Part shown: one piece after another, positions 34,774-44,077 of the stretch
Layout: the number at the start of each line of letters is the position of its first letter
How positions within the stretch are numbered: position 1 is the first letter of the stretch
Origin: Sporomusa acidovorans
GTDB lineage: Bacteria > Bacillota > Negativicutes > Sporomusales > Sporomusaceae
Assembly (NCBI RefSeq): GCF_900101845.1
Contig: NZ_FNAM01000021.1
Location: 37,515-101,514, forward strand
DNA: 64,000 nt
Reading direction: 5' to 3'
Notes under the pieces: model-generated
Told to the model about the DNA's origin: nothing
Seen by the model: the letters and a program-made list of their open reading frames with translations, nothing else
Databases searched by the model: none
Position numbers and translations under genes: made by a program

Positions 34774-36783
34774 ATGCCGCAGGGTCCTTCTTTTTGGTTT
34801 GATACCCGGATTTACTTGGCCGTAACAGCGGTTGCCTTGCTGATTATTAGTTATTATAACCCCTATGCGGCCACACTGGGAGCGATTCTGTTGTATGCGT
34901 TGTATCTATACGGAAGAGAACGTTATACGACCAGACAAAAGGAAGTCAACAATTACCTTAAAAATGTGTGCAACTGTATTGATACGGCTGCCGGTATGGC
35001 TTTTGCTAATTTACCATTGGCCATCTTATTGATTGACGAGTACGGCGTTATTCACTGGCATAATGAGCTTTTGGCAGAGTGGCTTGCTGAACCGATAGAA
35101 AATGGTCAGTCGATAGCCCAAATCTGGCCCACCCTGCCGCTTGACAAGCTTGTAGGCAAAGATGGGCAGACCAAGTTTGAAACAGGGGCGCAGCAGCATT
35201 ATGACATTGTTCATCGTGTAGCGGAACATGAGGCACTTACGGTGCTTTATATTTCGGATGTAACTGAATCGGAAGCGGATAAGGCTGCCGGCTGCCGGAC
35301 GCAGACTGTATTAGCTTATATTCAGATTGATAATTATAATGATGCGTTGACGGGCCTCAATGAGAGCCAGCGTACGGCGATTTTAGGTGAAGTTAACCGG
35401 ATGCTCGCCGAATGGATGACAGAACTGGACGGGCATTTGAAAAAATATAATGAAGACACCTATATCGCTGTTTTAAACCGCTATTCTCTTGATCGTCTCA
35501 TGACCGGCGATAAATTTGAAATTTTGGACCGCATTCGGGGCATACAGGCCGGCAATAAGATTCCGGTTACGTTGAGTATTGGCGCTGCAACCGGGGAAAG
35601 CTCGGTGGCTGAACTGGGGCAGCGGGCACAGGCAGGGCTGGATTTGGCCTTAAGCCGTGGCGGTGACCAGGCGGCTGTCAATATTAGCGGCAAGGTTCAG
35701 TTTTTTGGCGGCAAAGCCAAGGCTGTCGAAAAGAATACCAGAGTCAAAGCGCGCATTGTGGCGCAGGCGATCAGAGAACTGATTGACCAGGCGGACAGTA
35801 TTGTGGTTATGGGGCATACAGGCGAGGATTTTGACAGTCTGGGAGCGGCATTAGGCGTTGCCAAGATGGTTCGTCATATGGGCAAACAAGTAAAAATTGT
35901 CGTCAGCCAGCCAGGAATGGCTGTAGACAAGTTATCCGAACTGTTGCTTGATTATGAGGAATACCGAGAACTCTTTATATCGCCGATGCAGGCAGGCATT
36001 TTAGTTAATGCCAAAACACTGGTCTTTGTCGTGGATACTCATCGTCCGGAACTGGTGGCTGCGCCGGAAGTCCTGGCCCGGGCGGAACGGACGGTCATTA
36101 TTGACCATCATCGCCGCGCTGAAACCATTATTGCCAATACCTTGCTGGTTTATCTTGAGCCTTCGGCTTCCTCGACAAGTGAACTTGTTACTGAGTTGCT
36201 GGGCTATTTTGATGATCGGATCGATTTGAACCGTTTGGAGGCATCGGCGCTTTATGCCGGTCTTGTTGTCGACACCAAAAACTTTGCCGTTCAGACCGGT
36301 GTTCGTACCTTTGAAGCAGCTTCCTACCTACGACGATCTGGGGCGGATCCTACACTCGTACGGCATTTATTCCGGGTAGACTTTGAGACGATGAAGAGCC
36401 GGGCGGCTATTATTGAGAATACGGAGATGCCGCACGACGGCGTGGTTATTGCCGTTTGTCCGGCTGATATAAAAAATGCCCAAATAGCTGCCGCTCAAGT
36501 GGCGGATATGTTATTAAGCATTGAGGGTATACGCGTCAGTTTTGTTTTATTTAACATTGAAAATGGTATTGGAATTAGTGCCAGATCGAATGGTGACATT
36601 AACGTCCAAGTGATTATGGAACAATTAGGCGGCGGTGGCCATCAGTCGGTAGCCGGTGCCAAAATAAAAAATACCGATACCAATGAAGTAAAGGCCAAAA
36701 TTATTGAAATTGTGGATAGCTACATAAAGGAGAGTGTAACACATGAAAGTAATTCTGCAGCAAGAAGTGAGAAAGCTCGGTAA
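34774..36783 (+). CDS. gdpP: Cyclic-di-AMP phosphodiesterase GdpP
   Basis: 669 residues. Two N-terminal membrane segments (about 10-55), a PAS-like domain (about 80-160), a degenerate GGDEF domain (about 175-305), then a DHH-DHHA1 phosphodiesterase with GHTGEDFDSLG, DTHRPE, IIDHH and GGGGHQ. Degrades the osmolyte and wall-stress messenger c-di-AMP. The end overlaps rplI by 41 bp, so the last 13 residues are encoded in DNA shared with the rplI start. Gene order DUF2232-gdpP-rplI is conserved in Firmicutes. Confidence 0.93.
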   Translation: MPQGPSFWFDTRIYLAVTAVALLIISYYNPYAATLGAILLYALYLYGRERYTTRQKEVNNYLKNVCNCIDTAAGMAFANLPLAILLIDEYGVIHWHNELLAEWLAEPIENGQSIAQIWPTLPLDKLVGKDGQTKFETGAQQHYDIVHRVAEHEALTVLYISDVTESEADKAAGCRTQTVLAYIQIDNYNDALTGLNESQRTAILGEVNRMLAEWMTELDGHLKKYNEDTYIAVLNRYSLDRLMTGDKFEILDRIRGIQAGNKIPVTLSIGAATGESSVAELGQRAQAGLDLALSRGGDQAAVNISGKVQFFGGKAKAVEKNTRVKARIVAQAIRELIDQADSIVVMGHTGEDFDSLGAALGVAKMVRHMGKQVKIVVSQPGMAVDKLSELLLDYEEYRELFISPMQAGILVNAKTLVFVVDTHRPELVAAPEVLARAERTVIIDHHRRAETIIANTLLVYLEPSASSTSELVTELLGYFDDRIDLNRLEASALYAGLVVDTKNFAVQTGVRTFEAASYLRRSGADPTLVRHLFRVDFETMKSRAAIIENTEMPHDGVVIAVCPADIKNAQIAAAQVADMLLSIEGIRVSFVLFNIENGIGISARSNGDINVQVIMEQLGGGGHQSVAGAKIKNTDTNEVKAKIIEIVDSYIKESVTHESNSAARSEKAR

Positions 36784-37189
36784 AAAAGGTGATGTAATTG
36801 AGGTATCCGAAGGTTATGCCCGCAATTACCTGTTGCCGCAAAAGTTGGCTATTATGGCAACAGCCAACAATATAAATACCGCCAATCTGCAAAAAGCCGC
36901 CGAAGCGCGCAAGAAAGAACGTGCGCATGATGAGGCTAAACTGCTGGCGGCGCAAATGGCCAAGATTGCCATCACCATCCCGGTAAAGATGGGAGAGGGT
37001 GGCCGCTTATTTGGCTCAGTTACGGCCAAGGATATTGCTGATGTCTTGGCAAAAGAGCATAAGCTTGAAATTGACAAACGCAAAATTGAGTTAAAGGATG
37101 CGATCAAATCGCTGGGAACATTTACTGTGCCGATTAAATTGCATCCCGAAGTCAATACGCAGATTGAGGTAACGATTACGGCTGAGTAA
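36743..37189 (+). CDS. rplI: 50S ribosomal protein L9
   Basis: 148 residues: MKVILQQEVRKLGKKGDVIEV and GYARNYLLP at the N-terminal domain, a long connecting helix, and a C-terminal domain with GGRLFGSVT. ATG preceded by AAGGAGAG inside gdpP. Confidence 0.96.
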   Translation: MKVILQQEVRKLGKKGDVIEVSEGYARNYLLPQKLAIMATANNINTANLQKAAEARKKERAHDEAKLLAAQMAKIAITIPVKMGEGGRLFGSVTAKDIADVLAKEHKLEIDKRKIELKDAIKSLGTFTVPIKLHPEVNTQIEVTITAE

Positions 37190-37243
37190 GTTTTCAGTAG
37201 AAAGTTCCCGGTTATCTAACCTTAACATTAGAAAGGTAATACA

Positions 37244-39187
37244 ATGAAAGATTTTTTTAGCAAGCTGGTACGTAGCGGTGGTGCTGACCGGACCACCGCC
37301 AGTCGCGGTGATCAGGAAGACCAACTCAAACGCCAGGTAGCTGCACTATACGGTCTGTACACCGGTGTTTTGGGCGCAGAAAAGGTGGTGCTTAAAGCCG
37401 GTAAACTGGGGACGCTTGATCTGATGCGTTCCGACCGCCTTGATGAGCGGGTTTTGGCATTGCAAAAGCTGGTATTCGAGGATCCGACGATTGACAAACT
37501 GCCAACCCTGAATGAGATTCCCGCAGTACTTAACGAAATTGAAGACGAATTGGCGGATTTGTGTGCCCGCCGTACCGTTGAGGACCGCATCGAAAAGAAA
37601 ATCGCCGAAAAAATGGAAGAACGTCATCAGGAATATGTGCAGGAAATTCGCACCCAGGTGATTAAAGAGGAAAGTCCCGCCAATGCGGAAAACCCCCAGA
37701 CCCTGAAAAAGTATGCACTTCTGGAAAAACTCGAGACTCGTAAATTAACCCGCTCGGCTATGGAACTGCTGCGTCCGGCCAAGCTTGATGAAATTGTTGG
37801 TCAAGAGCGGGCCATTGAAGCGCTAAGAGCGAAATTGGCATCTCCCTATCCGCAACACCTCATTCTTTACGGACCTCCCGGCGTGGGAAAAACAACAGCC
37901 GCCAGACTTGTACTGGAAGAGGCCAAAAAGATAGCAAGTGCGCCATTTGCGAAAGATGCGCCGTTTATCGAAGTGGACGGGACTACGCTCCGCTGGGATC
38001 CCCGGGATGTGACAAACCCGCTTTTAGGTTCGGTTCACGATCCCATTTATCAAGGCGCCCGCCGCGATTTGGCCGATAGCGGAGTACCTGAACCAAAACC
38101 TGGCCTGGCTACCGATGCTCATGGCGGTATCTTGTTTATCGATGAAATTGGCGAAATGGACCCCATGCTGCAAAACAAACTGTTGAAAGTATTGGAAGAT
38201 AAGCGGGTATTTTTTGATTCGGCTTACTATGATTCAGCGGATGCCAGTGTTCCCAAATATATAAAAAAATTGTTTGAAGAGGGTGCGCCTGCCGATTTTA
38301 TCCTGATCGGTGCGACTACCCGGGAAGCCGGCGACATTATGCCGGCTATTCGGTCGCGGTGTGCGGAAATCTATTTTGAGCCGCTAACGCCTAAGCATAT
38401 TGAAGAGATTGTTTACAATGCCGTAGTCAAGCTGGCTGTAACTATTGAACCGGAAATACCGCGCTTGATCAGTGAGTATACCATTGAAGGGCGGAAAGCG
38501 GTTAATATTTTGTCTGACGCCTATAGTATGGCGTTGATGCGAGTCGGGCAGGACCAGCAGCAAGTAAGCATTACCAAGGAAGATGTTTACCGGGTTGTGC
38601 AGGTTAGCCGTCTGTCACCCTATGTGAACCGTAAGGCAACAGCAACTTTGGAAGTTGGCAAGGTCTTTGGCTTGGGTGTAAGCGGCTATCTTGGCTCGGT
38701 AATTGAAATTGAGGCCGTCGCCTTTCCGGCAGAAAAAAGCAAAGGCAGTATTCGCTTTAACGACACTGCCGGCAGTATGGCCAAAGATTCGGTATTTAAC
38801 GCGGCTGCTGTTGTCAGGAAACTGACCGGGCAGGACCTGGCCAGCTATGACCTGCACATTAATGTTATCGGCGGTGGCCGCATTGATGGTCCGTCAGCCG
38901 GCACGGCTATTGTAGCGGCTATTGTCTCCGCCGTTACGGGTAAACCCATCAGGCAGGATGTAGCCGTTACCGGTGAGATATCTATTCAGGGTCGGGTTAA
39001 AGCTGTTGGCGGCGTATTTGAAAAGGCTTACGGCGCCAAACAGGCCGGTATTGAAACCATGATTATTCCGCAGGAAAATAAGGCAGATATCCCTGAAGGT
39101 CACTTAGGTCTAACTATCAAGCCGGTTGTCACTGTGGAAGAGGCTATGGCAATTTTGTTTGCTGAAAGTGAAATAGTCAGCGCCTAG
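37244..39187 (+). CDS. lonC: Lon-family ATP-dependent protease, LonC type
   Basis: 647 residues. The N-terminal 170 residues are predicted helical and unlike LonA. An AAA+ module follows (Walker A YGPPGVGKTT near 210; Walker B ILFIDEIGEMD), then the Lon protease domain with Ser in GPSAGTA and Lys in FEKAYGAKQAG (Ser-Lys dyad). This architecture, between rplI and dnaB, is that of LonC, restricted to a subset of endospore formers. LonB is the closest alternative but lacks the N-terminal helical part. A third sporulation-linked marker in the window. Confidence 0.82.
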   Translation: MKDFFSKLVRSGGADRTTASRGDQEDQLKRQVAALYGLYTGVLGAEKVVLKAGKLGTLDLMRSDRLDERVLALQKLVFEDPTIDKLPTLNEIPAVLNEIEDELADLCARRTVEDRIEKKIAEKMEERHQEYVQEIRTQVIKEESPANAENPQTLKKYALLEKLETRKLTRSAMELLRPAKLDEIVGQERAIEALRAKLASPYPQHLILYGPPGVGKTTAARLVLEEAKKIASAPFAKDAPFIEVDGTTLRWDPRDVTNPLLGSVHDPIYQGARRDLADSGVPEPKPGLATDAHGGILFIDEIGEMDPMLQNKLLKVLEDKRVFFDSAYYDSADASVPKYIKKLFEEGAPADFILIGATTREAGDIMPAIRSRCAEIYFEPLTPKHIEEIVYNAVVKLAVTIEPEIPRLISEYTIEGRKAVNILSDAYSMALMRVGQDQQQVSITKEDVYRVVQVSRLSPYVNRKATATLEVGKVFGLGVSGYLGSVIEIEAVAFPAEKSKGSIRFNDTAGSMAKDSVFNAAAVVRKLTGQDLASYDLHINVIGGGRIDGPSAGTAIVAAIVSAVTGKPIRQDVAVTGEISIQGRVKAVGGVFEKAYGAKQAGIETMIIPQENKADIPEGHLGLTIKPVVTVEEAMAILFAESEIVSA

Positions 39188-39206
39188 AACATGATATATT
39201 GGAATG

Positions 39207-39262
39207 GCCGCGTTTAACCGGATAAGTACTAGGGTGTTATATCCGGATAAGCGCGGCTCTAT
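39207..39262 (+). terminator. Hairpin between lonC and dnaB
   Basis: GCCGCG...CCGGAT pairs with ATCCGG...CGCGGC over about 17 bp with two mismatches; TCTATTT follows. A weak T-run, so partial termination or processing is likely. Confidence 0.6.
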
Positions 39263-39281
39263 TTAAGTGAGGAGAATTTAC

Positions 39282-40616
39282 ATGATTGACCGCGTACCCC
39301 CCCAAAATGTAGAAGCTGAGCAGTCGGTGCTCGGCGCGATGATGATTGAACGCGAGGCTATCTCCAAAGTATCTGAAATTCTCAAACCGGAGGACTTTTA
39401 CCGTGAGGCCCACCGTTTAATTTATAATGCGATGATGGAACTGTTCAATAAAAACGATGCCGTCGATCTGGTAACGGTGGTTGAAGTTTTGCGCCGGGAA
39501 GAAAAATTAGAGGCGACCGGCGGCATTGCGTATGTTTCGGCTTTAGCGAACAGTGTGCCGACAGCCGCCAATGTTATGTACCATGCCCGGATTGTCGAAG
39601 AAAAAGCGCTTCTCCGGCAGCTTATTACCACAGCGACCAATGTAGCCGGTATGGGGTATGAAGCAAATGAAGAAGTGGCCGTTATTATGGATAAGGCCGA
39701 AAAGATGATTCTTGAGGTAGCGAATCGCCGGGCCGGTCAGGAATTTGCTTCGATAAAAAACATTATTTTTGATGTTTTCGACAAGGTCTCGGAACTATAT
39801 TCTTCCAAAGGCGGTATTACCGGTTTGCCTACCGGGTTTAAAGATCTTGACAAGTTGACCTCCGGCTTGCAGCCGTCAGACTTGATCCTGATTGCCGCCC
39901 GCCCCAGTATGGGGAAAACCGCTTTTGTCCTTAATATTGCTCAACATATTGCCGTTAGAGAAAAACAGGCGGTAGCTTTTTTTAGTCTGGAGATGTCTAA
40001 AGAGCAGCTAGTACAGAGAATGTTGTGTGCGGAAGCCCCTATTGATGCTCAGCGTCTCAGAATCGGCGAACTGGAAAATAATGACTGGGATAAATTGGTG
40101 CGGGCTGCCGATCGGTTGGCGGCCGCTCCCATATTTATTGATGATACTGCTGGTATTACCGTTATGGAAATGCGATCCAAAGCCCGCAGGTTGAAAATTG
40201 AACATGACTTAAAGCTTATTATCATCGATTACTTGCAGCTTATGCAGGGCAGTACCGGCAGCTCCCGCAATGAAAACCGGCAGCAGGAAATTTCCGAGAT
40301 TTCCCGTTCACTCAAAGCCCTGGCCCGTGAACTTAAGGTGCCGGTCATTGCCTTATCTCAGCTCAGCCGGAGCGTAGAATCGCGCCAGGTCAAAAAACCC
40401 ATGCTGAGTGACCTGCGGGAGTCGGGTTCTCTGGAACAAGATGCCGATATTGTGGCTTTTATTTATCGTGAGGATTATTATGAGCCGGATACGGAACGGA
40501 AGAACATTACGGATATTATTGTCGCTAAACATCGTAATGGCCCTGTCGACAGTATTCAGCTCTTTTTCCACAAACAATTTACCAAGTTCAGCGATTTATC
40601 CAGAATGCCTGGGTAA
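39282..40616 (+). CDS. dnaB: Replicative DNA helicase DnaB
   Basis: 444 residues. N-terminal primase-interacting domain (PPQNVEAEQSVLGAMM), RecA-like C-terminal domain with Walker A ARPSMGKTAF and LIIIDYLQLMQG. Unwinds DNA at the fork. ATG after GAGGAG; an earlier in-frame start would overlap this site. No intein. Confidence 0.96.
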   Translation: MIDRVPPQNVEAEQSVLGAMMIEREAISKVSEILKPEDFYREAHRLIYNAMMELFNKNDAVDLVTVVEVLRREEKLEATGGIAYVSALANSVPTAANVMYHARIVEEKALLRQLITTATNVAGMGYEANEEVAVIMDKAEKMILEVANRRAGQEFASIKNIIFDVFDKVSELYSSKGGITGLPTGFKDLDKLTSGLQPSDLILIAARPSMGKTAFVLNIAQHIAVREKQAVAFFSLEMSKEQLVQRMLCAEAPIDAQRLRIGELENNDWDKLVRAADRLAAAPIFIDDTAGITVMEMRSKARRLKIEHDLKLIIIDYLQLMQGSTGSSRNENRQQEISEISRSLKALARELKVPVIALSQLSRSVESRQVKKPMLSDLRESGSLEQDADIVAFIYREDYYEPDTERKNITDIIVAKHRNGPVDSIQLFFHKQFTKFSDLSRMPG

Positions 40617-40864
40617 GCTATAGAGTATTTCGACCATACTGGGTTTGGTATTATGCTTGCTGGGTTTGGTGTTGATCAATTACAAAATATAATTGTAAAA
40701 AAATGACAAGATATAGAATTTGTTCGCTCATTTTGAAGAAGCGACGATGGTTGCAGGTTACAAATATGAACAATTTTGACATATATGTGCACAAATTTGT
40801 ACGAAATGTCCGAATTTGTCCAAGATAAAATAACGCAATTATTAGGTTGGAGGGATCTGAATAG

Positions 40865-40881
40865 CTGGCACGATTCTTGCA
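40865..40881 (+). promoter_or_regulatory. Sigma-54 promoter upstream of the sigma-H-like gene
   Basis: TGGCACGATTCTTGCA matches the -24/-12 consensus at every key base (GG at -24, GC at -12). It lies about 80 bp before the GTG at 40959. The rest of the 340-bp intergenic region holds a direct repeat CTGGGTTTGGT (near 40638 and 40660) and two ATTTGT-containing half-repeats near 40792-40823 that could be activator sites. Confidence 0.85.
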
Positions 40882-40958
40882 ATAGCTAGAAGTAACAAAG
40901 TGCTTAGTGCATTAGCACTTTTTGCGCGACTAGAAACTAATAGTAAGGGGTATGCCAA

Positions 40959-41618
40959 GTGCTTGAATCGTGTTTTTACAATGACGGTAGTGTCAACAAT
41001 GAAGAGTTTGAAAGAATCGCAAGGCAATATCACAAAGTAATTTTGCGGTATGTCAAGGTTTATTACCTGCCGGGCGGCGATTACCGCGATATGTATCAAT
41101 GGGGGTTAATCGGCTTATATAAAGCCGTGTGCCACTATGATGAAGAGCGGGGAAAATCATTTCGGTTAATGGCGGAATTAAACATTAAAAATACGATTAA
41201 ATCAGCGGTAACCATGCATAATCGCAAAAAGCATTATTTCCTTAATGAGGCTATTTCCTTAAATGTTATGCATGATTCGTCAGGCATAACATTGGATTCG
41301 GTGTTAATCGACGGCACGCAGAGTGATCCGGCGGCACTTATTATTGAAGAAGAAACCGTACGGAATATTAATGTGGAATTGTCCAATATCTTATCCCGTT
41401 TGGAAAAGCGGGTCCTCGACCTCTATATTGCCGGGTATAAACAGCGTGAAATTGCCAAGAAATTGGATCTGCAGGAAAAGGTTATTGACAATGCGATTCA
41501 GAGAGCACGCAACAAAATGGCGTTCAGAATGAAGGATTCGAGTGGTTACTGTCGGAAAAACGGAAGGCATACGAAATCCTCAATGGCTTCGAACAAACAG
41601 TGTACAAGTATGGCATAA
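40959..41618 (+). CDS. Sigma-70 family factor, SigH (Spo0H)-like
   Basis: 219 residues. Region 2 is recognisable (GGDYRDMYQWGLIGLYKAV, then ERGKSFRLMAELNIKNTIK) and region 4 helix-turn-helix follows (GYKQREIAKKLDLQEKVIDNAIQRARNKM). The layout resembles sigma-H, which opens stationary-phase and sporulation genes, but it is diverged and has a 25-residue polar tail, so it may be a distinct alternative sigma factor. GTG start after AAGGGG. It lies under a sigma-54 promoter, and the genuine spo0H usually sits elsewhere (near rpmG/secE). Confidence 0.8.
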   Translation: MLESCFYNDGSVNNEEFERIARQYHKVILRYVKVYYLPGGDYRDMYQWGLIGLYKAVCHYDEERGKSFRLMAELNIKNTIKSAVTMHNRKKHYFLNEAISLNVMHDSSGITLDSVLIDGTQSDPAALIIEEETVRNINVELSNILSRLEKRVLDLYIAGYKQREIAKKLDLQEKVIDNAIQRARNKMAFRMKDSSGYCRKNGRHTKSSMASNKQCTSMA

Positions 41619-41644
41619 AATGTATAAACATATAGATATATAGT

Positions 41645-41682
41645 AGACAGGCCGCTCTGCGTGAGAAGAGGCCTGTCTTTTT
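41645..41682 (+). terminator. Terminator after the sigma-factor gene
   Basis: AGACAGGCC pairs with GGCCTGTCT, with an inner GCTCT/AGAAG region, followed by TTTTTAC. Confidence 0.82.
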
Positions 41683-41738
41683 ACTATATTGGCCGTTGTT
41701 ATCACAGCGTTTGCATAGCTTTACGGATGTCGGCAGCA

Positions 41739-41771
41739 TGCAGTACAATGATGCTAGTGGATTGTACTGCA
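41739..41771 (+). promoter_or_regulatory. Inverted repeat in front of the HPr-EBP regulator
   Basis: TGCAGTACAAT and ATTGTACTGCA form 11-bp arms separated by 11 bp, 15 bp before the start codon. The left arm contains TACAAT, which with TTTACG 17 bp upstream could be a -10/-35 pair. Operator or leader hairpin; not decided. Confidence 0.5.
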
Positions 41772-41786
41772 ATGGAGTGAGAGGTT

Positions 41787-43865
41787 GTGGACAGTAGAAA
41801 ACAGGCAGTGATTGCTCATGAGAAAGGGTTACACGCCCGTGTGGCTGCCATGATTGTGCAAAAGGCACATGAACTGGAACGTAAATGGCAGGTAAAATTA
41901 TATTTTCGCCGGCCAGAAGGACCGGCTGTACGGGCTGTCAGTATTATGCCGTTGGTGTCACTTAAGGTTAAGCAGGGCGACTTATTGTGGGTTGAAGCTG
42001 TGGGGCAAGCGGCACAAGAGGCGGCAGGCGAGATGAAGGCTTTGTTGGAAAGTGATTTTCAGCTAGCTGATGCGACCACAATAAGTCAGGTTGACAGTCT
42101 GTTGCAAGACAATGTTTGTACCGCTGATCAAATATTTGTGAGCATGGCGAATGGCCTGCTGGTTACAGATGAAAATGATGTCATTACCGTTTTCAATCCG
42201 GCTGCTGAGCGGATTTTAGGCATTCCCGCCTGCCAGGCTATCGGCAGTAAGGCTCAGGCGATCATTCCCGGCTCACGCCTGCATATTGTCGCTAAGACGC
42301 AGCAGGCTGAATTGGGCTGCCGTCAGTCGATCGGCAGATTGTCAATTATTACTAATCGGACGCCTATTATCACCGATGGCCAAGTACGGGGAACGCTGGC
42401 GATTTTTGAAGATATATCGGTGTTGGAAGCTGTGACCGATGAGCTGAAAGCGGTAAAAGAGTTGAAAGAGCGGTTGCAGTTGGTATTGGAATCCGTACAG
42501 GACGGCATATGCGTGGTTGACCGTGACGGTTATATTACTTATGTAAATCCGGCCTATACAGAACTGGTAAGTCAATCAAAGCGGGAACTAATTGGACAGA
42601 ATGTCCGGCAATTATCGCCCCAGGGTGCGCGCAGTCAGGTGCTTGCCAGCGGGCAGCCGGTTATTGGCAGCCTTGCCGCCAAACCGGGAGGGGTTACCTT
42701 GATAGCCAATGTCAGCCCGATTGTCGTGGACGGTGAGCTAACAGGCGCTGTTTCTGTTGTGAAAAACGTAAACGAAGTACATAAATTGCTGGATATACTC
42801 AGTCATGTTTCGGCCAAAGCAGAGTATCTGGAGCAGGAGTTAAGGCGAACACAAAAGCCGGGGCCGAGTTTTCATAAATTTATTGGACAAAGCGGTAAAG
42901 TGCGTGAGGCGCTGGCTATTGCCGCTAAAGCGGCTGTCAGCACGGCTACTGTATTGATTATTGGCGAAAGCGGAACAGGCAAGGAACTGGTTGCTGAGGG
43001 CATTCATTATGGCAGCCGCCGGGCCGAGGGGCCGTTTATCCGGGTAAATTGCGCGGCAATTCCGGAAAGCCTGCTAGAGAGTGAATTGTTCGGGCATGAA
43101 AAGGGAGCTTTTACGGGGGCGGTTCGCCAGAAACCGGGAAAGTTCAGCCTGGCTGATAAGGGGACAATTTTTCTTGATGAGATTGGTGAACTGAGTAAAA
43201 GCATGCAGGCCAAACTATTGCGGGTTTTGCAGCACAAGGAATTTGCCCGGGTCGGTGGGGAAACTCTGTTTAAAGTCGATGTCCGGATCATTGCCGCCAC
43301 CAATCGTGATTTGACCCAAATGGTAACAAACGGCGAGTTTCGGGAAGATCTCTATTATCGTCTGCATGTCATCCCCATTCTGTTGCCGCCGCTGCGGGAA
43401 CGGGTGGAAGACATTCCCATCTTGGTTGACCATTTTTTGCAAAAAATCAGTGGTGAGCAAGGAAAGGTGATTAACGGTATTGCCAGTGAGGTTTTGGCCG
43501 GTTTAATGGCTTACCGCTGGCCCGGCAATGTGCGGGAACTGGAGAATGTCATTGAGCGGATGGTAACCCTGACAGATGGTTCCAGACTGGTAACGGCTGA
43601 CTTGCCGTTATACCTGCGGGGAGGAAAAGAAGAAGTACTCTTAGCTGTGAATGAGCAAACGGCTGCGCTGCCACCTAGCCTGACTGACACTACGGTTTTG
43701 TCCTGGGCGGAATACGAAAAGCGAATTATTGCGCTGGCTTTGACCCAATACGGAAGTTACAATGCTGCAGGTAAGGCCTTGGGTTTAACACATAAAACAG
43801 TGGCAGCCAAGGCACAAAAATATGGAATTAAAAAAGCGGTGTCTTGGGAAAATGGGGATATATAG
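41787..43865 (+). CDS. Sigma-54 enhancer-binding regulator with N-terminal HPr-like domain
   Basis: 692 residues. Residues 1-90 are HPr-like with the phospho-acceptor context GLHARVAAM (His15 position kept). Two PAS-like domains follow (about 110-215 and 228-335), then the AAA+ activator domain with Walker A GESGTGKE, the sigma-54 contact loop GAFTGA, Walker [12 protein letters not shown], and a C-terminal Fis-type helix-turn-helix ([19 protein letters not shown]). Most likely the activator of the dha-pts operon at 44078, with PTS phosphorylation of the HPr-like domain as input. GTG start. Functionally comparable to DhaR or LevR, though the domain order differs from both. Confidence 0.9.
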   Translation: MDSRKQAVIAHEKGLHARVAAMIVQKAHELERKWQVKLYFRRPEGPAVRAVSIMPLVSLKVKQGDLLWVEAVGQAAQEAAGEMKALLESDFQLADATTISQVDSLLQDNVCTADQIFVSMANGLLVTDENDVITVFNPAAERILGIPACQAIGSKAQAIIPGSRLHIVAKTQQAELGCRQSIGRLSIITNRTPIITDGQVRGTLAIFEDISVLEAVTDELKAVKELKERLQLVLESVQDGICVVDRDGYITYVNPAYTELVSQSKRELIGQNVRQLSPQGARSQVLASGQPVIGSLAAKPGGVTLIANVSPIVVDGELTGAVSVVKNVNEVHKLLDILSHVSAKAEYLEQELRRTQKPGPSFHKFIGQSGKVREALAIAAKAAVSTATVLIIGESGTGKELVAEGIHYGSRRAEGPFIRVNCAAIPESLLESELFGHEKGAFTGAVRQKPGKFSLADKGTIFLDEIGELSKSMQAKLLRVLQHKEFARVGGETLFKVDVRIIAATNRDLTQMVTNGEFREDLYYRLHVIPILLPPLRERVEDIPILVDHFLQKISGEQGKVINGIASEVLAGLMAYRWPGNVRELENVIERMVTLTDGSRLVTADLPLYLRGGKEEVLLAVNEQTAALPPSLTDTTVLSWAEYEKRIIALALTQYGSYNAAGKALGLTHKTVAAKAQKYGIKKAVSWENGDI

Positions 43866-43909
43866 GTAAAAAATATCAATGATATACAGTAGTGTTGATA
43901 TTTTTTACC
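43865..43909 (+). terminator. Terminator after the regulator gene
   Basis: A perfect 15-bp stem, GGTAAAAAATATCAA with its complement, with a T-rich 3' arm. Near 43952-43966 a short inverted repeat AGACGG-AAC-CCGTCT precedes the next promoter and could be an activator site. Confidence 0.75.
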
Positions 43910-44000
43910 AATCAAGCAAACCTTACAACGAAGGAGGGCTTACCGGATAACAGAGACGGAACCCGTCTGCGGTGTGTAAAGTACCGGCAATTTTCATTTT

Positions 44001-44016
44001 TGGCATGCTTCTTGCA
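44001..44016 (+). promoter_or_regulatory. Sigma-54 promoter of the dhaK operon
   Basis: TGGCATGCTTCTTGCA keeps the GG/GC at -24/-12 with the right spacing. It lies 62 bp before the dhaK ATG. Confidence 0.88.
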
Positions 44017-44077
44017 ATAACTGGCAGTATCACCGTGTGGAACGGTACAGCAAAGATTGCGAGGAGGCTTATTTGTA

